This document shows positions 20,330 to 29,906 of a stretch of DNA of 64,000 nt, one piece after another. Under the pieces are notes generated by a model. That model was not told where the DNA came from, made no database searches, and saw nothing but the letters and a program-made list of their open reading frames with translations. Every line of letters starts with the position of its first letter. Within the stretch, counting starts at the first letter, position 1. Made by a program: the position numbers and the translations under genes. The stretch comes from PALSA-612 sp963755155 (lineage in GTDB: Bacteria > Actinomycetota > Thermoleophilia > Gaiellales > Gaiellaceae), in NCBI GenBank assembly GCA_963755155.1, contig CAVWIV010000007.1:62001-126000 (forward strand). Direction: 5' to 3'.

Positions 20330-20723
20330 ATGATCATCAAGCCGAATCCGTCGTTGGGCGTGCCCATCTACCTCCAGCTCGTGGAGCAGGTGAAGCACGC
20401 CATCGAGACGGGGGCTTTGCGCGCCGGGGACCAACTGCCGGGCATCCGGCCGCTCGCCGAGGAGCTCGTGATCAATGCCAACACGGTCGCGAAGGCCTAT
20501 CGAGAGCTCGAGCACGAAGGCGTCATCGAGCTCAAGCATGGGGCAGGGGCCTTCGTCGCCGACACGGCGCGCGCGCGTCAAGGCGGGGCCGAGAAGTTCC
20601 GCGGCGGGGAGGCGCTCGTCGCCGCCACCGTCGAGCAGTTGCGGGCACGCGGTCTGAGCGACGAGGAAATTCGCCGCCTGTTCGAGGCGAAGCTGGCGGG
20701 ATTCACGAAAGCGGGAGGTCAAG

Positions 20724-20731
<8 letters not shown>
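20330..20731 (+). CDS. GntR-family transcriptional regulator, YtrA subfamily
   Basis: 133 residues: winged helix (VPIYLQLVEQVKHAIETGAL, LPGIRPLAEELVINANTVAK, ELEHEGVIELKHGAGAFVAD) and a short C-terminal helical dimerisation tail, the YtrA layout. YtrA regulators repress the ABC transporter encoded with them, often responding to cell-wall antibiotics. A GAGGG site lies 3-4 bases before ATG 20330. Its stop overlaps the GTG of the ATPase gene by 8 bp, so regulator and transporter are co-expressed. The two palindromes just upstream are its probable operators. Confidence 0.9.
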
Positions 20732-21623
<892 letters not shown>

Positions 21624-21624
21624 A

Positions 21625-22390
21625 ATGCTCTGGTACAAAGCTTGGCTCGATACGCGCTGGCGTTTTCTGCTCGGTCTCGGGCTGCTGCTCGTGTTCGCCT
21701 GCGGCACCGTGATGAGCTTCCCGACCGTGCAAGAGTTCGTTAGCTCGGTGAGCCCGAGCGCGATCAGCGGCAACGAGGATCTGCGTCAGGAATTCGAAGA
21801 GTCCGATTGAGCTGATGCGGACGTTTCGCGGCTACGTCTGGTTGCAGTGGTTCCAGCAGAATTTCTCGGGCCTGCTCACGATCTTCGCGGCATTGCTCGG
21901 CAGCGGCAGTCCGCTCGTGAAATCCGGCAGCGGCGCGCTGTTCTCGCTGGCGCTACCCGTGTCGCGCGGCCGCTGGATCGCGGCGCGCGCGGGGGCGGGG
22001 CTCGCGGAGCTCTTGGCGCTCGCGCTCGTCCCCAGCGTCGTGTTCGCGGCGCTCGCGCCGTTAGTCGGTGAGCAGTTGTCAGTCGGCGAACCGCTCGTTT
22101 ACGGCGCGTGCTCGTTCGTCGGGGCCAGCGTGTTGTTCGCCGTCGCGGTATTCATATCGTCGCTCGTCAACGACGTTTGGCGGCCGTTGTTGCTGACGTG
22201 CGTTGTTGCAGTGGCCATCGGCGCGGTGGGTCTGGCGTTGCCAGAAGGCCACGGACTGTTCACGGCGATGGCCGGCGGCCGTTACTTCGAGGATGGCTCA
22301 TTGCCTTGGATCGAGCTGCTCGTCAGCGCCGCCGTCGCCTCGGGATTGCTGTACGCCGCCGCCGCCAACGTGGCGCGGCGGGATTTCTGA
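21625..22390 (+). CDS. ABC-2-type transporter permease, one frame break
   Basis: Membrane partner of the preceding ATPase, about 254 residues. It begins MLWYKAWLDTRWRFLLGLGL and has roughly six helices (LLGLGLLLVFACGTVM; GLLTIFAALLGSG; LLALALVPSVVFAALA; SVLFAVAVFISSLV; PLLLTCVVAVAIGAVGLA; LLVSAAVASGLLYAAA). One surplus base near 21804 creates an early stop between two clean halves (EFEES | IELMRTFRGY). ATG 21625 immediately follows the ATPase stop. Confidence 0.82.
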
Positions 22391-22419
22391 TCAACCACCG
22401 ATAACAAAAGGAGCTCGCT

Positions 22420-23151
22420 ATGTGCCTTTCGATTCGTGCGATCGCTGTCGCCACTGCTTTGCTACCCGCCGCTTGGGCGGGCGCCGGCCCGGCCACGACT
22501 GCCGCCGGTCACTGGGACGGAGCCATTCATGCGCCCGTCGAGGACGTCGTCGTCTCGGTCGATCTCGCGGCCGACGAGTCGGGCAAGCTCGGCGGCACGT
22601 TCAGCCATCCTGCGCAAAAGCTCAGCGGTTTTCCGCTGTGGAGCGCGACCGTCGACGGTGAAGCCGTGAAGCTCGAGCTCAAGACGGGAGGGCCCGGAGT
22701 GCAAACGTTCGACGGCCGCTTGTCGGCCGACGGCCAGACGATCACGGGCCAGTTTCTCATCGACGTTCACGCCGTGCCGTTCACGCTGAAACGCAACGGC
22801 GAGGCGCAGATCGCTCCACCGCCGCGCAGCGCCGCGATCGACGCCAAGCTCGCGGGGTCGTGGGTCGGATCGCTCGTGGCCGGCGGCCAGTCATTGCCGC
22901 TCGCGCTGACGCTGACGAATCATGCCGACCGAACGTCGACGGGTACTTGGGCCACGGGTGGCGGCTCGCCGACCCCTGTCGCCATCGCCGCCGAAGACGC
23001 CACGCTGACGCTGACGTCGCCGATTGCACCCGCGGTTTTCACGGGCACGCTGAATGCGCAAGGAACGGAGATCTCGGGCACGTTGACCGAGGGCGCGACG
23101 CAACGGGCCGTGGTCTTTACGCGCGTCGCGAGCCGTGAAGCGCCTCGGTAA
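22420..23151 (+). CDS. Secreted protein with two tandem beta-domain repeats
   Basis: Intact 243 residues with a signal peptide (ATALLPAAWAGAGPA) and two copies of a roughly 95-residue beta-rich unit: first GHWDGAIHAPVEDVVVSVDL ... DGQTITGQFLIDVHAVPFTL, second GSWVGSLVAGGQSLPLALTL ... QGTEISGTLTEGATQRAVVF. This unit resembles the domain found before alpha/beta-hydrolase domains in some secreted esterases, but no hydrolase is attached. Function unknown. A good AAAGGAG site precedes ATG 22420, and it follows the ABC permease by 29 bp, so it may be the last part of the YtrA-type operon. Confidence 0.6.
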   Translation: MCLSIRAIAVATALLPAAWAGAGPATTAAGHWDGAIHAPVEDVVVSVDLAADESGKLGGTFSHPAQKLSGFPLWSATVDGEAVKLELKTGGPGVQTFDGRLSADGQTITGQFLIDVHAVPFTLKRNGEAQIAPPPRSAAIDAKLAGSWVGSLVAGGQSLPLALTLTNHADRTSTGTWATGGGSPTPVAIAAEDATLTLTSPIAPAVFTGTLNAQGTEISGTLTEGATQRAVVFTRVASREAPR

Positions 23152-23278
23152 GTGGCCCACGGCCACGCTCCTCTACGGAACCGCAGCGGGGCTCTTGCTC
23201 CAGGAGCATCCGTATGTCGCGGCCGCCGTCATGACGCTCGTATGGTTCGCGGCCGTTTGGCGCCTGCGCGCGTCGTGA
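23135..23278 (+). CDS. 47-residue membrane peptide
   Basis: Small frame GTG 23135 to TGA 23276-23278, overlapping the end of the secreted protein by 17 bp. It encodes MKRLGKWPTATLLYGTAAGL, then LLQEHPYVAAAVMTLVWF and a basic end (RLRAS): basic start, two short hydrophobic stretches, basic end. The overlap suggests coupled translation. It could be a small subunit or regulator of the ABC transporter upstream, or a chance frame; no family is recognised. Confidence 0.4.
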   Translation: MKRLGKWPTATLLYGTAAGLLLQEHPYVAAAVMTLVWFAAVWRLRAS

Positions 23279-23390
23279 GCCTCGACTGCAAAGTTTGCTC
23301 AGCCGAACCGGCAGGTAGGCGCGGCGGCTGACGGTTGGCGTATAGTTTCCGAAGCCAACCGGGCAATCAGGAATTTTGGGGGAACGTACG

Positions 23391-25043
23391 ATGGCTTCAC
23401 GTCACGGCGAGCGTCCGTCGCTCGATCGCAGGTCTTTTCTCGGCGCAGGCGTCGCAGCAGGCGCAAGCCTGGCGTTCGGCGGCCTCACACTGCGCGCCGC
23501 CGCGCAGGATCGGCGGCTCACGACCGTCGGCGGTACGGCGAAGACGCAGTACGGCAGCGTCCGCGGCCTCCTCAAGGACGGCGTGCAGCAGTTCTGGTGC
23601 GTGCCGTACGGCGCGCCGACGGGCGGTGCGAACCGTTTCATGCCGCCGCAGAAACCGGCCGCATGGTCCGGCGTCAAGGACCACTTCGAGGTCACCTGGG
23701 CAGCGCCGATGGATCCGAACGGCGAAGAGCCGTCGCCGGTGGTCACCGCGCTGAATCGCAAGACGCCGCAGAGCGAAGACTGCCTCACCGTCAACGTTTT
23801 CACGCCGGGCCTCGACAACCGAGCCCGTCCGGTCATGGTGTGGATGCACGGCGGCGGCTTCTCGGCCGGCTCCGGTAACTACTTGCTCTACGACGGCACG
23901 AATCTCGCGAAGAAGGAGGATGTCGTCGTCGTCTCCGTCAATCACCGCCTCAACCTCTTCGGCTTCCTGCATCTTGCCGGCTTGGGCGGCGAGAAATGGG
24001 CGGGCGCCACCAACGTCGGCGCGCAGGACTTGGTCGCGGCGCTCGAGTGGGTGCGCGACAACATCGAGAGCTTCGGCGGCGATCCGGATCGCGTGACGAT
24101 CTTCGGCCAGTCCGGCGGCGGCGGTAAGACCACGACGGTGATGGCCATGCCGTCGGCACGCGGACTATTCCATCGCTCGATCGCCCAGAGCGGCTCCGCG
24201 ATTCGCGGCCAATCCGCGGACGATGCGACCGAGGGCGCCGAGCGCTTCTTGGCCAAGCTCGGTATCGCGAAGAACCAGCTCGATCGCATCCAGCAGATCG
24301 ATTGGCGCGAGATCCGCACGGCTTTCTACAGTGAGCCGCGGATCGCACGCTTGGGCAACGGCCCCGTGATCGACGGCACGGTCATCCCGCGCCATCAATG
24401 GGATCCGACGGCGCCGTCGTACTCGGCGAACGTGGCGTTCATGGCGGGCTCCGTCGAGAACGAGGACGGTTGGGTCGGTCCGCCGCCGTACGAGCTCCCC
24501 GACGACGAGATGCTGAATCTGTTCACGACGCGGCTCGCCGGCAACGATGCGGCGGAAGGGCAGAAGCTGCTCGCGCTCTACAAGCGTCGCCACCCCGAGA
24601 CGCGCAACCGCATGTTGTGGCTCATGGCCGACTCCGACGACACGCGGCGTTGGAACGCGCAGCTCATGTGCCGGTTGAAGCACGAACAGGGCACGGCGCC
24701 GAGCTATCTCTATTTCTTCAATTGGCAGTCGCCGGTGCACAACAACCGGATGGGCTCGTATCACACGCTCGACATCCCGTTCGTGTTCTACAACATGGAC
24801 AGCGGCGCTTCGATGACGGGCTCCGCGCAGGCGCGCTACGAGCTCGGCCACGTCATGAGCGCGGCGTGGGCGGCGTTCGCTCGCACCGGCAACCCCAACC
24901 ACGCCGACATGCCGAATTGGCCGGTGTTCGAGCCGAACAACCTGCCGACGATGGTATTCGGCGAGACCGTGGCCTTGGCTAACGATCCGAACAAGGAAGA
25001 ACGGCTGGCGCTTGCGGCGCTGCGCGCCAAGCGCCCGTCGTGA
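23391..25043 (+). CDS. Tat-exported type-B carboxylesterase
   Basis: Intact 550-residue carboxylesterase/cholinesterase-family hydrolase. MASRHGERPSLDRRSFLGAG is a twin-arginine signal. Core motifs: oxyanion hole HGGGFSAGSGN, the EDCLTVNVF block, nucleophile elbow FGQSGGGGK (Ser), the acid segment GSVENEDGW and the His segment SYHTLDIPFVF. It hydrolyses carboxylic esters; the natural substrate cannot be read. ATG 23391 has GGGGGA upstream. It stands at the head of a run with the secreted family protein (25045) and the DUF6152 protein (26077), all nearly abutting, so probably one operon. A TATAGT at 23341 is a possible -10. Confidence 0.88.
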   Translation: MASRHGERPSLDRRSFLGAGVAAGASLAFGGLTLRAAAQDRRLTTVGGTAKTQYGSVRGLLKDGVQQFWCVPYGAPTGGANRFMPPQKPAAWSGVKDHFEVTWAAPMDPNGEEPSPVVTALNRKTPQSEDCLTVNVFTPGLDNRARPVMVWMHGGGFSAGSGNYLLYDGTNLAKKEDVVVVSVNHRLNLFGFLHLAGLGGEKWAGATNVGAQDLVAALEWVRDNIESFGGDPDRVTIFGQSGGGGKTTTVMAMPSARGLFHRSIAQSGSAIRGQSADDATEGAERFLAKLGIAKNQLDRIQQIDWREIRTAFYSEPRIARLGNGPVIDGTVIPRHQWDPTAPSYSANVAFMAGSVENEDGWVGPPPYELPDDEMLNLFTTRLAGNDAAEGQKLLALYKRRHPETRNRMLWLMADSDDTRRWNAQLMCRLKHEQGTAPSYLYFFNWQSPVHNNRMGSYHTLDIPFVFYNMDSGASMTGSAQARYELGHVMSAAWAAFARTGNPNHADMPNWPVFEPNNLPTMVFGETVALANDPNKEERLALAALRAKRPS

Positions 25044-25044
25044 C

Positions 25045-26076
25045 ATGCGCGCCCAACGCGTGTTGGTGAGCTTCGCCGCGGCGGCCGCTGTCGCCGCGGC
25101 CGCGCATGTCGGCGATGCCCAGAATCGCCAGAGCGGCGGCACCGTCGAAGAGCAATTCGTCTTGCCGGTGCCGACCGTCGAGAAACCGCCGCGCGACTTC
25201 AAGACGGCCGAGGAGCACTACGACTTCTTGCTCGAGCGCGCGAACGGTGGCACGAAGCACACGATGCAAACGATCCCCGTGTGGGACGGGCTTTGGGGCA
25301 GCGGCAACAACACCATGCCGGCGATCTTTCTCGAGAACGGCACGCTCGCGAATGCGTGGCGCCCCGGCGCCACCAAGATCAAGGAGGGCGTGTTGACGCC
25401 GCCGTACGAGCAGCACTTCCGCGAGCGCCGCGCCGAGATCGACCAGTACGGCGAGCAGCGCTACGACCGGCTCACGAACTGCGAGTACCCCGGCGTGCCT
25501 CGCTGGCTCTGGGAGCCGTACATCAAGGAGTTCGTCAACATGCCGCATCAGTCGTGGCTGATGAACGACATGATGAACGAGACGCGCCGCGTCTATATCG
25601 GCAAAGAGCACGTCAACACCGAGAGCAAGCACTCGCCACTCGGCGACAGCATCGGCTTCTGGGACGGCGACAAGCTCACGATCTGGACGAAGTGGGTGAA
25701 TCCTGCCGACTTCGTCCGCGGCATGCCGCTCACGAGCAATCGGTTCGAGATGATCGAGACGTGGCAAGAACGCCGCGGCCCGGATGGCAAACGCGAGCTG
25801 GTCACGCAGGTCACGTTCTACGATCCGCTTGTGCTCCAGGCGCCGCAGTCGGCGGTCTACGTGCACGAAGCGCGGCCCGATCTCGAGGAGGCCGGCGTGC
25901 GCATCCGCATGTGGGAATGCGAGTCGAGCAGCAATTCGTACAAGGACGCCGCAGGCAATACGCAGTTCTATCTGCCTGGCGACCCGCAGTACAAGGATCC
26001 GCGCGGGTTCACGGATTTTCCGGAGCTGCCGGGCCAATCGTTGAATCCGATTTTTGATGAGGCTGAGGCGCAGTAG
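25045..26076 (+). CDS. Secreted protein of an uncharacterised 'GFWDGDxLxIWT' family
   Basis: Intact 343 residues with a signal peptide (ending HVGDAQ). Its landmark is DSIGFWDGDKLTIWTKWVNP, followed by a strand-rich block (FEMIETWQERRG, RELVTQVTFYDPL). The same layout occurs at 33081-34209 and 48237-48977 in this window. The family is widespread in Acidobacteria and environmental Gammaproteobacteria, without assigned function as far as I know. No catalytic signature is apparent. It begins 2 bp after the esterase stop and its stop abuts the DUF6152 start. Confidence 0.65.
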   Translation: MRAQRVLVSFAAAAAVAAAAHVGDAQNRQSGGTVEEQFVLPVPTVEKPPRDFKTAEEHYDFLLERANGGTKHTMQTIPVWDGLWGSGNNTMPAIFLENGTLANAWRPGATKIKEGVLTPPYEQHFRERRAEIDQYGEQRYDRLTNCEYPGVPRWLWEPYIKEFVNMPHQSWLMNDMMNETRRVYIGKEHVNTESKHSPLGDSIGFWDGDKLTIWTKWVNPADFVRGMPLTSNRFEMIETWQERRGPDGKRELVTQVTFYDPLVLQAPQSAVYVHEARPDLEEAGVRIRMWECESSSNSYKDAAGNTQFYLPGDPQYKDPRGFTDFPELPGQSLNPIFDEAEAQ

Positions 26077-26547
26077 ATGAAGACGACAATCTTCGCCGCA
26101 GGTGCGGCAGCGGTGACGGCTTTCATGGTCGGCGCCGCGCACGCGCATCACTCGTTCGCGATGTTCGATTCGGCGCAGCACAGGCTCATCGAAGGCGAAG
26201 TAACCGAGTGGAACTACAACAACCCGCATAGCTGGTTGATCGTTCAGGCGCCGGGCCCGGATGGTGCGATGACGACGTGGAGCTTCGAGGGCGCCGCGAT
26301 CGTCCACGCAGCGCGGCAAGGCGTGAACGGCAAGAGTTACGCGAAGGGCGAGAAGGTTCGCATCGTCATGCATCCGCTGCGCGACGGCCGCAACGCCGGC
26401 GCGCTCTGCTTCGTCATCAAAGAGGACGGCTCGTTCACGCGTCCGAACGACGGCATCTGCAACTCGGACGCCATGTATGCGCGCTGGCAGGACAAAGGCT
26501 GGCTCACGTCAGGGCAGCATCTCGACACGCACCCGACGGCGGACTAG
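26077..26547 (+). CDS. DUF6152 family secreted protein
   Basis: Intact 156 residues: signal peptide ending AHAHHSFAMFD, then a small beta domain (LIEGEVTEWNYNNPHSWLIV, EGAAIVHAARQGVN, GEKVRIVMHPLRDGRN). The HHSFAMFD entry and the xxNPHSW strand are the DUF6152 hallmarks. Function unknown; the fold looks like a compact OB-type barrel. The start ATG follows the upstream stop directly. A small hairpin (CGCGTC-TTGC-GACGCG, 26549-26564) follows the stop but has no U-run. Confidence 0.75.
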   Translation: MKTTIFAAGAAAVTAFMVGAAHAHHSFAMFDSAQHRLIEGEVTEWNYNNPHSWLIVQAPGPDGAMTTWSFEGAAIVHAARQGVNGKSYAKGEKVRIVMHPLRDGRNAGALCFVIKEDGSFTRPNDGICNSDAMYARWQDKGWLTSGQHLDTHPTAD

Positions 26548-26659
26548 CCGCGTCTTGCGACGCGCTAACCGACGATAGGAAGGCAAGGAAATCAGCGCGA
26601 CCTCAACAAGTCACTCGGACAACTCCGCGTTCGGCGACGACGTTGCTGACGTTCCGCTC

Positions 26660-27571
26660 TTGCGCTTTTGGCGGCCGCGGTTCTGGCCGGCCTGGGTTTT
26701 CGTGGCATGGTTGCGTCTCACGGCGCTCTTGCCGTGGCGTTTCGCGATCAAGCTCCACAAGGCTCTCGGTCGAGTTGCGGGCAGGCTGCGGCCCCGCCGG
26801 CGGATGATCGTGCGGCGCAATATCGAAATCTGTTTGCCGCACCTCGCTCCCCGGGAAGTCGAAGCTCTGTGCACGGAACACTTCGCGAACATCGGCGCGT
26901 TCTTGGCGGAGTTGGCAATTTCGTGGTTCTGCGACTCGCGCCAACTTGCGAGCCTCATGCGCATCGAAGGCCGTGAGCACCTCGATGCTGCTGTTGCCCG
27001 GGGCAAGGGCGTGCTGCTTTACTCGGGGCACTTCACGACGCTGGAGATCTGCGTTCCGGTGGTGAAGGGGTTGGTGCCCCTCTATGCCTTCATGTTTCGA
27101 CGGCGCAACAATCCACTCTTGAACGAGCTGCAGCGCCGCTACCGACGTAAGGCCGCGCACGTCTCCGTCGGTAACACCGACGTTCGCTCGTTGATGCGAA
27201 TACTCCGCAAGAACGCAACGGCGTGGTACGCGTCGGATCAGGTGCGCATCGGCACCGGTGGTGTGTTGCTGCCGTTCTTCGGCGAGCCGGCAATGACGAG
27301 TACGGCGGCGAGCCGTCTAGCGCGCGTAACCGGCGTGGCCGTAATCCCGCTGTTTTTCTGCCGGTTGGCCGATGATTCGGGTTACTTGCTGCGCTTCCAG
27401 GCGCCGTTGGACGACTTTCCGACTGACGATGCGGCGCACGATACGGCTCGCTTGACGGCCGTTCTCGAAGACTTCGTGCGCGAGTGCCCCGCGCAGTATT
27501 TCTGGATCCACCGCAAGTTCAAAGGCCGTCCTCGAGATCTGCCGGGGGCCTACGGCGCATCCGAGAGTTGA
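26660..27571 (+). CDS. LpxL/HtrB-type lipid A acyltransferase family protein
   Basis: Intact 303 residues of the lysophospholipid/Kdo2-lipid-A acyltransferase family. Motifs: membrane-proximal start RFWRPRFWPAWVFVAWLRL, catalytic H-x4-E in LLYSGHFTTLEI, the block ATAWYASDQVRIGTGGVLLP, GVAVIPLFFCR and the end AQYFWIHRKFKGRP. It would transfer an acyl chain to lipid A or a related lipid at the inner membrane. Only TTG 26660 is available; family-like sequence runs upstream to a stop at 26576 with no ATG or GTG, so the true start may be masked by a base error. It sits between the esterase and PQQ clusters. Confidence 0.85.
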   Translation: MRFWRPRFWPAWVFVAWLRLTALLPWRFAIKLHKALGRVAGRLRPRRRMIVRRNIEICLPHLAPREVEALCTEHFANIGAFLAELAISWFCDSRQLASLMRIEGREHLDAAVARGKGVLLYSGHFTTLEICVPVVKGLVPLYAFMFRRRNNPLLNELQRRYRRKAAHVSVGNTDVRSLMRILRKNATAWYASDQVRIGTGGVLLPFFGEPAMTSTAASRLARVTGVAVIPLFFCRLADDSGYLLRFQAPLDDFPTDDAAHDTARLTAVLEDFVRECPAQYFWIHRKFKGRPRDLPGAYGASES

Positions 27572-27575
27572 GAAA

Positions 27576-27917
27576 ATGCGAAACACACTGAGTCTGTGGC
27601 TGGGGTTGTTGCTCCCCGGCGCCGCGCTAGCCAATGACTTCCCGACGCAAGCACGAGTGGAATTCGTGTTGGGGTGCATGAGCGAGCAGGGCGGGCAGAG
27701 CTACGACACCCTCTACAAGTGCGTGTGCTTGATCGACGCGATCGCGGCAGAGATGAGCCACAGCGAATTCGCCGAAGCGCAGGTATTCAGCCAACTTCGT
27801 TCGACGGCGGGCGAGCGCGGCGGCGTGTTTCGTGACCCTGACCAGGCAGGTTCGCTGGTCGCAAAGCTCGAGGCGGCCATCGAGCGCGGCAAAGCTCAGT
27901 GCTTCATCCGTAACTGA
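27576..27917 (+). CDS. Small secreted protein associated with PQQ alcohol dehydrogenase
   Basis: 113 residues, intact. Signal peptide (LSLWLGLLLPGAALAND), then a small helical domain with four cysteines (VLGCMSEQ, YKCVCLID, AQCFIRN) and the central FSQLRSTAGERGGVFRDP. I recall similar small proteins beside quinoprotein alcohol dehydrogenases; no biochemical role is established to my knowledge. It lies 187 bp before the XoxF-like gene in the same direction. The gap contains a short perfect dyad, GGTGGC-TT-GCCACC (28007-28020). Confidence 0.6.
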   Translation: MRNTLSLWLGLLLPGAALANDFPTQARVEFVLGCMSEQGGQSYDTLYKCVCLIDAIAAEMSHSEFAEAQVFSQLRSTAGERGGVFRDPDQAGSLVAKLEAAIERGKAQCFIRN

Positions 27918-28104
27918 CAGAGTCGCGCACAAGTACCTAATTGGCCTAAGTAAAGCCGCGCTCGGTTCGTCGCGAAAAGCCGCTCTTTCGCAGCCCCGTT
28001 CCGCTCGGTGGCTTGCCACCCTCGCGGAGCACATAATGTCAAATGCCCGGGGGGGCAGTTCCCATCCTCGTATCCGACCTAAGCCAACTAATAAGGAGAG
28101 CGGG

Positions 28105-29895
28105 ATGAACGCGAAGGGCTTTGCCATGGCGCTCGCTTTGCTAGTGCCTTGTTTCGCCGGCGCCAATGAAGACGTCGAAAAACTGATCGCCGATTCGAGC
28201 AACTGGGCGATTTGGGGCGGCAACTATGCCGGGACGAGATACAGCGAGCTGAAAGAGATCGACAAGACCAACGTCGGTCGCTTGCAGGTCGCGTGGACAT
28301 TCTCCACCGGTGTGTTGCGCGGTCATGAAGGCGGTCCGCTCGTCGTCGGCGACACGCTCTACATCCACACGCCGTTTCCGAACAAGGTCTTCTCGATCAA
28401 CCTGCCCGATCAGACGATCAATTGGACTTACGCGCCGACTCAGGACACCGACACGATTCCGGTGATGTGCTGCGACACCGTGAACCGCGGGCTCGCTTAC
28501 GGCGACGGCAAGATCTTCCTCCAGCAGGCCGACACGAAGCTCGTCGCGCTCAATGCCGAGACCGGTGCGGTGGTGTGGACGGCGATCAACGGCGACCCTG
28601 CGAAGGGCGAGACCAATACCAACGCTCCGCTCGTCGTCAAAGATAAGGTGATCACGGGGATCAGCGGCGGCGAGTACGGCGTACGCGGCTTCGTCGTCGC
28701 ATACGACATCGCTACCGGCCGGCAAGTTTGGAAAGCCTACAGTGTCGGGCCGGACCAGGACATGTTGGTCGATCCGCGGCGCACGACGCATCTCGGCCAG
28801 CCGATCGGCGCGAACTCGAGCCTGAGCACCTGGGAAGGTGAGCAGTGGAAGCTCGGCGGCGGCACGACGTGGGGTTGGTTCACGTACGACCCCGCGCTCA
28901 ATCTCGTGTACTACGGCAGTGGCAATCCGGGCACGTGGAATCCCACGGTGCGGCCCGGCGACAACCGCTGGAGCATGGCCTTGTTCGCGCGCGACGCGGA
29001 CACGGGTATGGCGAAGTGGGTGTATCAGATGACCCCCCACGACGAGTGGGACTACGACGGCGTCAACGAAAACGTGCTGGTCGATCTCGAGGTCGACGGG
29101 CGGATGCGCAAGGGCCTCGTGCACTTCGATCGCAACGGCTTCGGCTACACGCTGGACCGCGAGAACGGCGAGTTGCTCGTTGCGGAAAAATTCGATCCCG
29201 CAGTGAACTGGGCGACGCATGTCGACATGCGTACGGGCCGCCCGCAGGTCGTCGACCGCTACAGCACGGGCAAGAACGGCGAAGACTTCAATACCGAGGA
29301 CATCTGCCCGGCGGCACTCGGCTCGAAGGACCAACAGCCGGCGGCCTACTCGCCGCGCACGAATCTGTTCTATGTTCCGACCAACCATGTCTGCATGGAC
29401 TATGAGCCGTACGAGGTCGAGTACGTCGCGGGACAGCCGTACGTCGGCGCCGTGCTCACGATGTTCCCCGCCGGCCAAGCCACGCGCGACGGCACGACCA
29501 ATCTCGGCAACTTCATCGCGTGGGACGCGGCCGAAGGCAAGATCGTGTGGTCCCTCCCAGAGCCGTTCTCGGTATGGAGCGGTGCGTTGGCGACCGCCGG
29601 CGACGTGGTCTTCTACGGCACGCTCGAAGGGTATTTGAAAGCCGTCGATGCCAAAACGGGCCAGGAGCTCTACCGGTTCAAGACGCCGTCCGGAATCATC
29701 GGCAACATCAATACGTGGACGCATGAGGGCAAGCAGTACATCGGCGTGCTGTCCGGCATCGGCGGTTGGGCCGGGATCGGGATGGCGGCCGGGCTCGAAG
29801 GAGCGACGGACGGCCTCGGGGCCGTCGGCGCGTATCGCTCGTTGGCGCGGCATACGCAACTCGGCGGTGTGCTGACGGTGTTCGCGATTCCGTAG
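28105..29895 (+). CDS. xoxF: PQQ-dependent alcohol dehydrogenase, lanthanide (XoxF) type
   Basis: Intact 596-residue periplasmic quinoprotein. Signal peptide MNAKGFAMALALLVPCFAGA; eight-bladed propeller with recurring tryptophan docking motifs (NAETGAVVWTAING, DIATGRQVWKAYSV, DAAEGKIVWSLPEP, DAKTGQELYRFKTP); the adjacent-cysteine disulphide at PVMCCDTVNRG over PQQ; active-site segment HDEWDYDGVNE. The Asp-Tyr-Asp there places a second Asp two residues after the catalytic one, the mark of lanthanide-dependent enzymes (calcium MxaF has Ala). It oxidises primary alcohols and passes electrons to the cytochrome encoded next. AAGGAG lies 7 bp before ATG 28105. No C-terminal haem domain. Confidence 0.9.
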   Translation: MNAKGFAMALALLVPCFAGANEDVEKLIADSSNWAIWGGNYAGTRYSELKEIDKTNVGRLQVAWTFSTGVLRGHEGGPLVVGDTLYIHTPFPNKVFSINLPDQTINWTYAPTQDTDTIPVMCCDTVNRGLAYGDGKIFLQQADTKLVALNAETGAVVWTAINGDPAKGETNTNAPLVVKDKVITGISGGEYGVRGFVVAYDIATGRQVWKAYSVGPDQDMLVDPRRTTHLGQPIGANSSLSTWEGEQWKLGGGTTWGWFTYDPALNLVYYGSGNPGTWNPTVRPGDNRWSMALFARDADTGMAKWVYQMTPHDEWDYDGVNENVLVDLEVDGRMRKGLVHFDRNGFGYTLDRENGELLVAEKFDPAVNWATHVDMRTGRPQVVDRYSTGKNGEDFNTEDICPAALGSKDQQPAAYSPRTNLFYVPTNHVCMDYEPYEVEYVAGQPYVGAVLTMFPAGQATRDGTTNLGNFIAWDAAEGKIVWSLPEPFSVWSGALATAGDVVFYGTLEGYLKAVDAKTGQELYRFKTPSGIIGNINTWTHEGKQYIGVLSGIGGWAGIGMAAGLEGATDGLGAVGAYRSLARHTQLGGVLTVFAIP

Positions 29896-29906
29896 ATCCA
29901 CTCGCG

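Noticed and set aside
24979..26373. 464-codon minus-strand frame spanning three plus-strand genes
   Set aside because: Spans gene boundaries on the opposite strand and has no domain or ribosome-binding site.
26549..26564. Intrinsic terminator after DUF6152 (CGCGTC-TTGC-GACGCG)
   Set aside because: Only a 6-bp stem and no following T-run.
28007..28020. Operator GGTGGC-TT-GCCACC upstream of xoxF
   Set aside because: Short, single, and no second copy or promoter alignment; such dyads arise by chance in GC-rich DNA.
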